Shown: positions 22,185-29,120 of the stretch, piece after piece
Numbering within the stretch: position 1 is the stretch's first letter
How the letters are laid out: each line of letters starts with the position of its first letter
Source: Candidatus Merdivicinus faecavium
Lineage (GTDB): Bacteria; Bacillota; Clostridia; Oscillospirales; Ruminococcaceae
Assembly: GCA_018716285.1 (NCBI GenBank)
Contig: DVKD01000041.1
Span: 1 to 40,388, forward strand
Length of the DNA: 40,388 nucleotides
Direction: 5' to 3'
The notes under the pieces: generated by a model
What the model was told of the DNA's origin: nothing
Databases searched by the model: none
The model's input: only the letters and a program-made list of their open reading frames with translations
Made by a program: the position numbers and the translations under genes

Positions 22185-22946
22185 TTATTTCAGGCCCATC
22201 GCGGTGAGGTACTCGTAGCTCTTCTTTAAGCAGAAGAAGGGGTCGCGGCCCTGGCAGTCGTCCTGCTCGACCAGGGCGTACTTGGTGCCGGATTTCTCGC
22301 AGGCGGCCAGGTAGCGGTCAAAGTTGATGTTGCCCTCGCCGATGTAGGCCATCTGCTGCCTGTCGCCGGCGAACTTCATATCCTTGAGGTGGATGCACTC
22401 GACGCGGCCGTTCAGCTTTTCGATCCAGGCCGCGGGGTCGCCGCCGCCGTACTGGACCCAGTAGCTGTCGAGGGTAAAGCCGAGCTGATCGGCCGGGAAG
22501 GCGTCCGCGATCCGCTCCAAAAGGGTGACGCCGTTTGCCTTTTCAAACTCAAAGCCGTGGTTGTGGTACATGAATTTGAGGCCGGCTTCGCTGATCTTCT
22601 TCGCAGCGGGCGCAAACATTTCGACAAAAGCATTGAGCCCCGCGGGGTTGCTGTGCAGCTCGCCGGGCATGGAGCCCAGGCCGATGTAACCGCAGCCGAA
22701 GGTCTTGTGCTCCGCGATGACCTTCTCGGTCTCGCCGCAGATGCGGCCGGGCGCGGTGTGGGTGATGGCGCAGACCAGGTCGTTTTTGTCGAGCTGCTCC
22801 TTGAGCCACTCCGCCTCAAAGGCGCAGGTTCCGGAAACCTGGACGGTGTCATAGCCGATGTCGGCGACCTTTTTGAGCGTTTCCGCAAAGTCGTCGAGCG
22901 TTTTCGTGTATTCGCGGACAGTGTAAAGCTGCGCGCCTATTTTCAT
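22185..22946 (-). CDS. Sugar phosphate isomerase/epimerase-like TIM-barrel protein
   Basis: Xylose isomerase-like TIM barrel (AP endonuclease family 2 fold), 253 residues from MKIGAQLYTVREYTK; the adjacent ATG at 22949 is equally possible, with AGGAGG just upstream. Metal-ligand candidates fall at YHNHGFEFEK (~130), TLDSYWVQYGG and ECIHLKDMKF. Closest in style to IolE/IolI and related epimerases. Cotranscribed with the downstream Gfo/Idh/MocA gene from the promoter at 23000-23028. The reaction is not identified. Confidence 0.85.
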   Translation of the reverse strand: MKIGAQLYTVREYTKTLDDFAETLKKVADIGYDTVQVSGTCAFEAEWLKEQLDKNDLVCAITHTAPGRICGETEKVIAEHKTFGCGYIGLGSMPGELHSNPAGLNAFVEMFAPAAKKISEAGLKFMYHNHGFEFEKANGVTLLERIADAFPADQLGFTLDSYWVQYGGGDPAAWIEKLNGRVECIHLKDMKFAGDRQQMAYIGEGNINFDRYLAACEKSGTKYALVEQDDCQGRDPFFCLKKSYEYLTAMGLK

Positions 22947-22999
22947 CATAATCTCCTCCTGACGTGAAAATACGGGGACTTTCACCAATACTATTTTTT

Positions 23000-23028
23000 A
23001 TCATACCGTATTTTGCGGAAATGTGCAA
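23000..23028 (-). promoter_or_regulatory. Sigma-A promoter of the isomerase-dehydrogenase pair
   Basis: TTGCAC (23028-23023), 17-base spacer, TATGAT (23005-23000) on the minus strand; predicted start near 22993, about 45 bases before the start codon. Confidence 0.75.
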
Positions 23029-23144
23029 TAGTGTTTCCTGGCAGAAAAGATTGTAAATATTGCAGCCCGGCGGCGCCGTTCAAAGAACGGACATATCCGC
23101 AATGCCCGCGCTGTGATTTTTCCGACCTTCTCCCCGCAGAGGGC

Positions 23145-23172
23145 ACCAATCCCCCGGTCTCTTCATAAGATG
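23145..23172 (+). promoter_or_regulatory. Possible sigma-K type promoter of dpaAB
   Basis: CATAAGATG at 23164-23172 resembles the sigma-K -10 (CATANNNTA) at six of seven fixed positions, with an AC at 23145-23146 about 17 bases upstream. Dipicolinate synthase genes are mother-cell sigma-K genes in Bacillus. No TTGACA/TATAAT promoter is visible here. Weak evidence on sequence alone. Confidence 0.35.
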
Positions 23173-23206
23173 AGGTATCCGAAGCTATGAAAACGGAGGG
23201 TTTGCC

Positions 23207-24088
23207 ATGTATCCTAATAAACTATATCTGGTCGCGGGCGGCGATTCGCGGTACATCCACCTCGCCAACCTGCTGGCCGAAAGGGGGACAGTCTGCGCCA
23301 TCGGCTTCGACAGCGGTTCGGAGTTTTCGGAACACGTCGAACGGCTCCACTCCTTAAGCCAGCTCAAGGACGCGCCCGACGTCCTCGTCCTCCCCATGCC
23401 GGTTACCAACAACGGCCTGACCTTAAACGCGCCGCTCACCCGGGAGAAGCTCATGCTCACCCACCTCCTCGACCTTTGCCACAAGCATTCTCTGGTTCTG
23501 GGCGGGAAGGCGGATGAACGGGTCCTGCTCGCCTGCGCGGAACGCGAGCTCGACTTTGCCGACTATCTCGAGCGGGAGGAATTCGCCGTCTTAAACGCCG
23601 TCCCCACCGCCGAAGGGGCTTTGCAGATCGTGCTCACCGAGCTGCCGGTCGCCTTGAGCGGCCAGCGCGTCCTCATCACCGGCTACGGCAAGGTGGCCCG
23701 GCTCTGCCACCGCGTTTTCGCCGGGGCCGGGGCGCAGGTGACCGTCGCCGCCCGCAGCTGCCGCGACCTCGCCTGGGCGGAAGCCTACGGCGCCCACTGC
23801 CTCCCCCTCTCCTGCATGGAGCGGATGCTCCCCAAGTACCGGGTCATCCTCAACACCGTCCCCGCCCGGCTTTTCGGGGAGCGGGAGCTCTCGATGCTCG
23901 ACAGCGACACCTTGCTCATCGACCTGGCCTCCGCGCCGGGCGGGATCGACTACGCGGCCGCCGAGGAGCTCGGGCTGCGGGCGATCCAGGCCCTCTCGCT
24001 GCCCGGCAAGACCGCGCCCGTGACCGCCGCCGCCATCATCGACAAGACCATCGGCAACATCCTGGCAGAAAGGGGGCCGCGCGTATGA
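23207..24088 (+). CDS. dpaA: Dipicolinate synthase subunit A
   Basis: With DpaB, oxidises the diaminopimelate-pathway intermediate (hydroxy)tetrahydrodipicolinate to dipicolinic acid, stored with calcium in the spore core. The 293-residue protein has the N-terminal domain (MYPNKLYLVAGGDSRYIHLA), then a Rossmann NAD(P) domain starting RVLITGYGKVARLCHRVF (~152-170), and ends LPGKTAPVTAAAIIDKTIGN, all family marks. ATG has GGAGGG upstream. Overlaps dpaB by four bases (ATGA). Shows that the organism forms endospores. Confidence 0.95.
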   Translation: MYPNKLYLVAGGDSRYIHLANLLAERGTVCAIGFDSGSEFSEHVERLHSLSQLKDAPDVLVLPMPVTNNGLTLNAPLTREKLMLTHLLDLCHKHSLVLGGKADERVLLACAERELDFADYLEREEFAVLNAVPTAEGALQIVLTELPVALSGQRVLITGYGKVARLCHRVFAGAGAQVTVAARSCRDLAWAEAYGAHCLPLSCMERMLPKYRVILNTVPARLFGERELSMLDSDTLLIDLASAPGGIDYAAAEELGLRAIQALSLPGKTAPVTAAAIIDKTIGNILAERGPRV

Positions 24089-24663
24089 AAAAAAACATCC
24101 GCCTCGGCTTTGCCGTGACCGGCTCCTTCTGCACCTTTGAAAAGATGCTCCAGAGCATGGCCGCCTGCCGGGAAGCCGGCTTTGACATCCTCCCCATCCT
24201 CTCCCCCGCCGCGGCCTCGACCGACACCCGGTTCGGCCGGGCGGCCGATTTCATCCGCAGGATTGAGGAGCTGAGCGGCAGGCCGGTCATCCTCGACATC
24301 CCGGGCGCCGAGCCGATCGGCCCCAAAAACCTGACCGACATCATGCTGGTCGCGCCCTGCACCGGCAACACCATCGCCAAGCTCGCAAACGGCGTCACCG
24401 ACAACTGCGTGACGATGGCGGTCAAGAGCCACCTGCGGGGCGGCAAGCCGGTCGTCCTCGCCGTCTCGACCAACGACGCCCTCTCGGGGAGCGCCGCCAA
24501 CCTGGGCGCGCTGCTCAACCGGCGGCATTATTACTTCGTCCCCTTCCGGCAGGACGATCCCTTCCGCAAGCCCACTTCGCTGGTGGCGGACTTCACCCGC
24601 ATCCCGGACGCCCTCGCCGCCGCCCTGCGCGGGGAACAGCTTCAGCCGCTGCTTTGTATGTAG
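24085..24663 (+). CDS. dpaB: Dipicolinate synthase subunit B
   Basis: Flavoprotein-like partner of DpaA (192 residues, normal length). N-terminal FAVTGSFCTFEKMLQSM, then VAPCTGNTIAKLANGVTDN and VVLAVSTNDALSGSAANLG match the SpoVFB family (UbiX/Dfp-like fold). Start overlaps the dpaA stop by four bases. A stem-loop follows 7 bases after the stop, so dpaAB is a two-gene unit. Confidence 0.95.
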   Translation: MKKNIRLGFAVTGSFCTFEKMLQSMAACREAGFDILPILSPAAASTDTRFGRAADFIRRIEELSGRPVILDIPGAEPIGPKNLTDIMLVAPCTGNTIAKLANGVTDNCVTMAVKSHLRGGKPVVLAVSTNDALSGSAANLGALLNRRHYYFVPFRQDDPFRKPTSLVADFTRIPDALAAALRGEQLQPLLCM

Positions 24664-24670
24664 AATGCAG

Positions 24671-24699
24671 ACACCGGGCAGAAGTTTTCTGCCCGGTGT
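24671..24699 (+). terminator. Terminator of dpaAB
   Basis: ACACCGGGCAGAA (24671-24683) pairs with TTCTGCCCGGTGT (24687-24699), 13 pairs, loop of three; the tail TTGTCTGT is only moderately T-rich. Confidence 0.7.
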
Positions 24700-24747
24700 T
24701 GTCTGTGCCATCTGGGGGAATATTGCGGGGATTCTGTTCCGAAAATA

Positions 24748-24884
24748 GTGGATAGAAGATGGAACCCTGCCCGAGACGGTCCGCCTGTCGGACCGTTCCA
24801 GCGGTCGGGCAAAGGCCGTGCGGCCGCGGTGTCAATTCCAGCGGGGGTACCCCGCCCGCGGCGTCATCGTCCGCCCTGGTCACA
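24748..24884. repeat. Divergent member of the intergenic repeat family
   Basis: Shares blocks with the two 97-bp repeats near 25.4 kb and their left flank: GGATAGAA...GGAACC, CCAGCGGTCGG, GTGCGGCCGCGG-GTCA and the end block CCTGGTCACAGG, with different sequence between. It also contains short palindromes (GACGGTCCGCC...GGACCGTT). It sits between the dpaB terminator and the 3' end of the ferritin-like gene. No gene is visible in 24700-24886. Confidence 0.6.
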
Positions 24885-24886
24885 GG

Positions 24887-25096
24887 TCATGCGTCGTAGT
24901 TGTGCAGGATCTCGTGGAATTTGGCTGCGTGGACGCCCTCCTCCTCGGCAAACTGCGCAAAGAGGGCAGACGCCTGGCGGTCGTCCTCGATCTCCTTGGC
25001 GTAGTTTTCGAAATCCCGGACAAGTTCCATCGAATTTTCCCACCCGCGCATCAGCCGGTCGCGGGTCGTGATTTTGATTTGATGTTTCTGGTTCAT
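24887..25096 (-). CDS. Small ferritin-like (rubrerythrin half-domain) protein
   Basis: A 69-residue protein starting MNQKHQIKITTRDRL with AGGAGG nine bases upstream, which decides this start over a longer reading frame. It is predicted to form two helices: MELVRDFENYAKEIEDD and SALFAQFAEEEGVHAAKFHEIL. The EEEGVH piece resembles the ExxH iron-ligand motif of rubrerythrins, but only half a four-helix bundle is present, so a working site would need dimerisation. No rubredoxin cysteines. Role unknown; it could be an iron or spore-associated protein. Its stop codon abuts an intergenic repeat. Confidence 0.75.
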   Translation of the reverse strand: MNQKHQIKITTRDRLMRGWENSMELVRDFENYAKEIEDDRQASALFAQFAEEEGVHAAKFHEILHNYDA

Positions 25097-25304
25097 GGCC
25101 AAAATCCTCCTATCGGTTTTGGCCTTAGTATCGCCGGTTTCGGGCGATTTATGCGGGAGAATGTTCGGGAAAATCCCGCGCCCCGCCGGTTTTCCGGGCA
25201 TTCCGGCGTTTCAGGCAGGCAAACACAGGATTCAGCCGTCCCAGACGGATGAATGCCCCTGCAAAATCCGGGAAAGCGGCGGATAGAAACGGAACCGCGT
25301 CCAT

Positions 25305-25401
25305 AACGGCGCAGCCTGTCGCGCGGCGAAAAAATTTTGCCATCCAGCGGTCGGATCAGCGCTGTGCAGCCGCGGCGTCACTCTCCGGCCTGGTCACAGG
25401 C
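25305..25401. repeat. 97-bp intergenic direct repeat, copy A
   Basis: Identical to copy B at 96 of 97 positions (A at 25368, G at 25501). Holds the near-palindrome GGCGAAAAAATTTTGCC and ends in CCTGGTCACAGG. Lies in the 430-base gene-free stretch 25097-25526. Short reading frames across it are repeat translations, not genes. Confidence 0.9.
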
Positions 25402-25437
25402 TCAGAACCGCCCGGGCAGAGGTCAAATCCTACCCAA

Positions 25438-25534
25438 AACGGCGCAGCCTGTCGCGCGGCGAAAAAATTTTGCCATCCAGCGGTCGGATCAGCGCTGTGC
25501 GGCCGCGGCGTCACTCTCCGGCCTGGTCACAGGC
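25438..25534. repeat. 97-bp intergenic direct repeat, copy B
   Basis: Second copy, 133 bp from copy A. Its last eight bases overlap the 3' end of the FAD-Rieske gene: the TGA stop of that gene lies inside the repeat's end block CCTGGTCACAGG. Confidence 0.9.
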
Positions 25535-26825
25535 CCGCGTCGTCATTGGCGGGGTTGTTTAAGAGCTCTCCGTCCGCGCTGAAGCGGGAGCCGTGGCAGG
25601 GGCAGTCCCAGCTGTGCTCCTGCGGGTTCCAGCGGAGGGCGCAGCCCATGTGCGGGCAGCGCCTGCCCCAGGGCGGGAACATCCCCCGCACCGCCTCGGC
25701 GGCATTGAGGAAAAGCTGCGGCCGCAGCATGCTCCGCGAGGGGGAAAACGCCGCCGCGTACCGGTTTTCCCGCCCCAGCACAAGGTCGGCCAGCACCGAA
25801 GCCGCCGCCATCGACCCGGTCATCCCCCATTTCTGGAAGCCCGCCGCGACGTACAGCCCCGGCGTCCTTTTAGAATACTGCCCGACGTAGGGCATCCCAT
25901 CCAGCGTCATGCAGTCCTGCGCGGCCCAGCGGGCGGCGGGCTTTGCGCCGGGGAAACGCCGGGCGGAAAACTCCTCCAGCTCCCGCCAGCCGCCGCTCTT
26001 CCGGCCGGGGCGGCGGGACGGCCCGCCCAGCAGGAGCAGCCCGCCGTAATTCCGGAAGGAATACCCCTTGCCCGATCCGTCGAGGTACATCCCCCCGAGC
26101 TGCGGCCCGCCCTCCAGCGCGAGGATATAGGCGCGCTGCTGGTGAAGCTTCAGAAAATAGCTCCCGCGCTTGTTGAGGAAGGGAAAGTGGGTCGCGACGA
26201 CGATCTGCCCGGCCTTCACCCGGCCGTGATCGGTCACCGCCGTCATCCCCCGAAGCTCGGCAACCGGGCTCTCCTCGCAGATGCGCAGTCCGGCGGCGAT
26301 CTGCGCCAGGAATTTCAGCGGGTGAAGCTGCCCCTGCCGCGGGAAGCAGACCGCCCCCGCCGTGGGGAAGGGCAGCGGCAGCCCCTCCGCCAGCTCCGCC
26401 CGGTATCCCAGACGCGCGAGGGCCTGAACTTCCCGCTCGAGGGCAGCTCGGTCGTGCAGGGTGTAGACAAAGGCGTCCTTTTCCTCAAAATCGCAGGGGA
26501 ATTCCGCACAAAGGGAGCGGTAGCGCGCGAGGGCCTCGAGGTTCGCCTCTAGGCAGGCGCGCGCCCCCTCCTCCCCGAACCGTTGCAGGAGGGTGTCGCA
26601 GAAAAGCCCGTGCTGGGCGGTGATTTTCGCCGTCGTGCCGGCGGTCACCCCGCCGCAGATGCGCCCCGCTTCCAGGAGAAGGCAGTCCGCCCCCGCCTGT
26701 TTGAGCTGCCAGGCGCAAAGCAGCCCCGCAATCCCGCCGCCGATGACCAGAACGTCGGCCTTTTCCTCCCCGCGCAGCGGCGAAAAGCGCGGGAGGTCCG
26801 CCGTCTGCTGCCAGATCGACTGCAT
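25527..26825 (-). CDS. FAD-dependent oxidoreductase with C-terminal Rieske 2Fe-2S domain
   Basis: Fusion of a DAAO/GlpD-type flavoprotein (~1-360) with a Rieske domain (~385-432). The FAD-binding motif is VLVIGGGIAGLLCAWQL (~25-41) with Glu at the end of strand 2 (LLLEAGRICGG). The Rieske ligands are Cys and His in RCPHMGC and CPCHGSRF, 15-20 residues apart, followed by GELLNNPA. The family is widespread in Firmicutes and Actinobacteria, with substrate unknown in most cases. Cytoplasmic: no signal peptide. The last two codons and stop lie in repeat copy B, so its C-terminus may have been reset by the repeat. Confidence 0.92.
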   Translation of the reverse strand: MQSIWQQTADLPRFSPLRGEEKADVLVIGGGIAGLLCAWQLKQAGADCLLLEAGRICGGVTAGTTAKITAQHGLFCDTLLQRFGEEGARACLEANLEALARYRSLCAEFPCDFEEKDAFVYTLHDRAALEREVQALARLGYRAELAEGLPLPFPTAGAVCFPRQGQLHPLKFLAQIAAGLRICEESPVAELRGMTAVTDHGRVKAGQIVVATHFPFLNKRGSYFLKLHQQRAYILALEGGPQLGGMYLDGSGKGYSFRNYGGLLLLGGPSRRPGRKSGGWRELEEFSARRFPGAKPAARWAAQDCMTLDGMPYVGQYSKRTPGLYVAAGFQKWGMTGSMAAASVLADLVLGRENRYAAAFSPSRSMLRPQLFLNAAEAVRGMFPPWGRRCPHMGCALRWNPQEHSWDCPCHGSRFSADGELLNNPANDDAGL

Positions 26826-26928
26826 GGCATCCCCTCATTTCCGAATAGGTTCCCGGTTAGGATGCCCGGGGGCGGACGGGATATGCGCCCCTCCAGACGG
26901 ATTTCAGCGCCTTCCCGAGAGAGTGGGC

Positions 26929-27681
26929 TCACATGCCCGCAGCCTCGTCGAGCGCCCTCCGCGCCTCCCGGACGGCGGCGGGGGAGGTCCGCCAGAGGCT
27001 GTACTCGCTCATCCCGGGCAGCCCCATCGGGACCCCGTCCCGCCGGAAGCGCATCCCGCTTTCCAGCACCTCCTTGCCGGAAAGGTGGAAGGCGCGCAGC
27101 GGCGTGTCGGCCGCAAGCTCGGCAATCGCCGCCGCGCTGACGCCCGCCCCCGCGAGGATGGACATTTCTCCTGCTTTCCGGCAGAGTTCGGCGAGCAGCC
27201 CCTTGCCCTCCAGACAGGAGGCCGCCTGCCCTGAGGTGAGGATGGTGTCCACCCCAAGCTCCCGCGCCGTCTCTAGGGCCGCGAAGGGGTCGGCGCAAAG
27301 GTCGAAGGCCCGATGGAGGGTGACGGGCAGGGGGCCCGCCTCCTCGATCAGGACGGCCATCCGCTCCCGGTCGAGCATCCCCTCCGCCGTCAGGCAGCCG
27401 AAGACCAGGCCGTCCGCCCGAAGTTCCCGGAACCTGCGGACCTCCCGCCGCAGCAGTTCAAATTCCTCCCCGGTGTAAAGGAAATCCCCGAACCGCGGCC
27501 GCAGAAGCACCCGGATGGGCAGCCGCACCCGCTCCCGCACAAGCGCGAAGAGGTCGGGGCCGGGCGACGTCCCGCCGATCACGAGGTTTGCGCAGAGCTC
27601 GAGCCGGTCCGCCCCGTTCTCCGCCGCGATGACCGCCGATTCCACCGAATCGACGCAGCATTCGAGCAGTTTTTTCTGCAT
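26929..27681 (-). CDS. cutC: CutC family protein
   Basis: TIM-barrel protein of 250 residues named for copper homeostasis, although its enzymatic role is unsettled. N-terminal LLECCVDSVESAVIAAENGADRLELC and the family block LVIGGTSPG; then RVLLRPRFGDFLYT, VTLHRAFDLC, TILTSGQAASCLEG and ILAGAGVSA. It follows the second purC-like gene on the same strand but is separated by a strong terminator, so it probably has its own start signal, which I do not see clearly. RBS GGGGGA. Confidence 0.93.
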   Translation of the reverse strand: MQKKLLECCVDSVESAVIAAENGADRLELCANLVIGGTSPGPDLFALVRERVRLPIRVLLRPRFGDFLYTGEEFELLRREVRRFRELRADGLVFGCLTAEGMLDRERMAVLIEEAGPLPVTLHRAFDLCADPFAALETARELGVDTILTSGQAASCLEGKGLLAELCRKAGEMSILAGAGVSAAAIAELAADTPLRAFHLSGKEVLESGMRFRRDGVPMGLPGMSEYSLWRTSPAAVREARRALDEAAGM

Positions 27682-27715
27682 AAAAATCCCCCATTCCGCA
27701 AAAATTCCCGGAAAG

Positions 27716-27747
27716 CAAAAGCAGGAGGCCGTTTGCGGTCTCCTGCT
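27716..27747 (-). terminator. Terminator of the purC-like gene
   Basis: Twelve-pair stem AGCAGGAGACCG/CGGCCTCCTGCT read on the minus strand (27747-27720, one G-U, loop CAAA), followed by TTTTGCTTT. Confidence 0.85.
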
Positions 27748-27764
27748 CTGTCTGAGTTCAAAAA

Positions 27765-28442
27765 TTACGCGAGGATAAGCTTGGTCAGCTCGACGGGCTC
27801 GACAATCTCGCCGTCCTTGTAGACGCGCATATTGCCGGAAGCGATCTCGTCGATAAGGATGACCTGGCCGTCATGATAGCCGAACTCGAACTTGATGTCG
27901 TAAAGGTCGAGGCCCTTCTCCTTGAGGGTGTCGCGGACGATGCCGGAGATCTTCTGAGTCATCTCCTTCATCTCAGCGTACTGCTCGAGGGTCATGACGC
28001 CGAGGTAGGCAAGGCCGTCGGGGGTGACGAGCGGGTCGCCGAGGTCGTCGTTTTTGAAGGTGGTCTCCACATAAGCGTCGAGGGGAGCGCCCTCCTCGAT
28101 GTAGTCGCTGTAGCGGCGGTAGAAGCTGCCGACCGCGCGGTAGCGGCAGATGACCTCAAGGCCGTGGCCGAAGACCTTGGCGGGCAGAACGTCCATCGTA
28201 GCCTTCTCGATGTCGGCGCCGACGTAGTGGGTCTTGATGCCGGCCTTTTTGAGGATTTCGAAGAAATAGACCGAAACCTTCAGGTTCTCACGGCCGATGC
28301 CCTCGATCTGCAGGCCGACTGTATTCGCGCCGGGGTCGAACACGCCGTCGGTTCCGGTGCAGTCATCCTTGAAAAGAAGCTGGTAATTGCCATTGTCGAG
28401 CGCAAAAACGTCTTTGGTTTTGCCGGTGTACACTTTTTTCAT
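27765..28442 (-). CDS. Second, divergent SAICAR synthetase (PurC-like)
   Basis: A 225-residue member of the SAICAR synthetase fold starting [13 protein letters not shown], with GGAGG eight bases upstream. It keeps the lysine-rich start, [30 protein letters not shown] and [22 protein letters not shown]. The canonical loop GKGxLN is replaced by [16 protein letters not shown], and the C-terminal SPDSCRLWD stretch is lost. It has its own promoter and terminator, apart from the pur operon with the canonical purC. It could be a redundant SAICAR synthetase or act on a related carboxylate-amine ligation; the gene alone cannot decide. Confidence 0.88.
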   Translation of the reverse strand: MKKVYTGKTKDVFALDNGNYQLLFKDDCTGTDGVFDPGANTVGLQIEGIGRENLKVSVYFFEILKKAGIKTHYVGADIEKATMDVLPAKVFGHGLEVICRYRAVGSFYRRYSDYIEEGAPLDAYVETTFKNDDLGDPLVTPDGLAYLGVMTLEQYAEMKEMTQKISGIVRDTLKEKGLDLYDIKFEFGYHDGQVILIDEIASGNMRVYKDGEIVEPVELTKLILA

Positions 28443-28509
28443 AGATAAATCCTCCAAAATTCAACATCCCCCGGTCGGCGGGGGCGGAGCGGGAATTCGT
28501 TACGCAAAT

Positions 28510-28538
28510 ATTATAGCACAATTCATTTCGGTTGTATA
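28510..28538 (-). promoter_or_regulatory. Promoter of the purC-like gene
   Basis: TATACA (28538-28533), 17-base spacer ending TGTGC (extended -10 TG), TATAAT (28515-28510) on the minus strand. Its presence makes the purC-like gene independent of the cobalamin riboswitch upstream. Confidence 0.75.
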
Positions 28539-28626
28539 GGTGCTCATCGGGAAAAATTCGCGCTTTTCCGACCGGCTTTTTTGTTACCTTTCGGGGAAAA
28601 TTTTGCCTGCGGCGGCCGCGGAGCCC

Positions 28627-28669
28627 AAAATTCAATCCCCCGCCGGTTGGAGGTCGGCGGGGGATTGAA
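28627..28669 (-). terminator. Second strong hairpin downstream of the cobalamin riboswitch
   Basis: Perfect 15-pair stem TTCAATCCCCCGCCG/CGGCGGGGGATTGAA (28631-28645 with 28655-28669), nine-base loop, followed on the minus strand by TTTT. Part of it duplicates the purC-like gene's own leader (28454-28484). It acts as a back-up stop between the riboswitch transcript and that gene. Confidence 0.65.
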
Positions 28670-28704
28670 CGCTTGGAGGTATAATTGAGTTGGATTGAGT
28701 TGGC

Positions 28705-28748
28705 AAAAAGAAAATGCTGCGCGGAATCCCAAAAGGTCCGCGCAGCAT
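28705..28748 (-). terminator. Terminator of the cobalamin riboswitch transcript
   Basis: Perfect 12-pair stem ATGCTGCGCGGA/TCCGCGCAGCAT (28748-28737 with 28725-28714) followed on the minus strand by TTTTCTTTTT. It lies ~100 bases after the aptamer and is the expected expression platform. Confidence 0.88.
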
Positions 28749-28848
28749 GAATGACTGCATCGCAATACCGCCCTGAATCCTGCAAAAATGCGCAGGATAG
28801 AGCACGGCTGACCGTTCCTCTTGAGTCCGAAGTGAACAGCTTGGGATC

Positions 28849-29032
28849 ATGCAGATGTATTCTGACTTGGCTCTCATCACGTGTTTTTCGCCTTCCCGGA
28901 ATCGCTTCCAGTGACTGGACAGGATTTCCTGCCCGTGAAAAACCGCTCCATCCTTACAGCAGCGTTCCTGTGCGGGATTTGCACCCGGCTTCCTGTGCGT
29001 GCCGGCCCATGCCGGCGGCACAAAATCTGCAT
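28849..29032 (-). ncRNA. Cobalamin (vitamin B12) riboswitch
   Basis: Minus-strand RNA with the conserved B12 aptamer blocks in order: GGAAGCCGGGTGCAAATCCC, GCTGCTGTAAGG, CAGTCACTGG, CCGGGAAGGCG and the 3' signature GAGCCAAGTCAGAATAC. The P1 stem is closed by ATGCAGAT (29032-29025) with ATCTGCAT (28856-28849). A near-perfect promoter lies just upstream and a terminator ~100 bases downstream. No B12 synthesis, transport or B12-dependent gene follows; the next gene is the purC-like one, with its own promoter. The 678-base stretch 28443-29120 therefore holds RNA elements only. Confidence 0.92.
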
Positions 29033-29052
29033 CATCGATTCAATTTGATTCT

Positions 29053-29081
29053 ATTATAGCGGATCTCCGCGGCTTTGTCAA
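29053..29081 (-). promoter_or_regulatory. Promoter of the cobalamin riboswitch RNA
   Basis: TTGACA (29081-29076), 17-base spacer, TATAAT (29058-29053): perfect consensus on the minus strand. Predicted start near 29046, about 14 bases before the aptamer. Confidence 0.88.
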
Positions 29082-29120
29082 GGGGCGGCGCGCAGATTTT
29101 ATGTTCCGGTCCGCCTTTTG

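Noticed and set aside
25305-25534. CRISPR array
   Set aside because: Only two long copies, 36 bp apart end to end, without short palindromic repeats, regular spacers or cas genes.
25249-25890. Plus-strand frame across the 97-bp repeats
   Set aside because: Its repeated peptide is just the translated DNA repeat and it overlaps the FAD-Rieske gene.
28714-28848. ANTAR hexaloops in the orphan B12 riboswitch RNA, as in EutX/Rli55
   Set aside because: I checked each A with a G three bases on between aptamer and terminator. The best (AACGGT at about 28810, and ATTGCG) have at most one or two closing pairs, so there is no direct support for ANTAR sequestration.
28632-29021. 129-residue frame inside the riboswitch region
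   Set aside because: It covers the aptamer and both terminators; the RNA elements explain the sequence.
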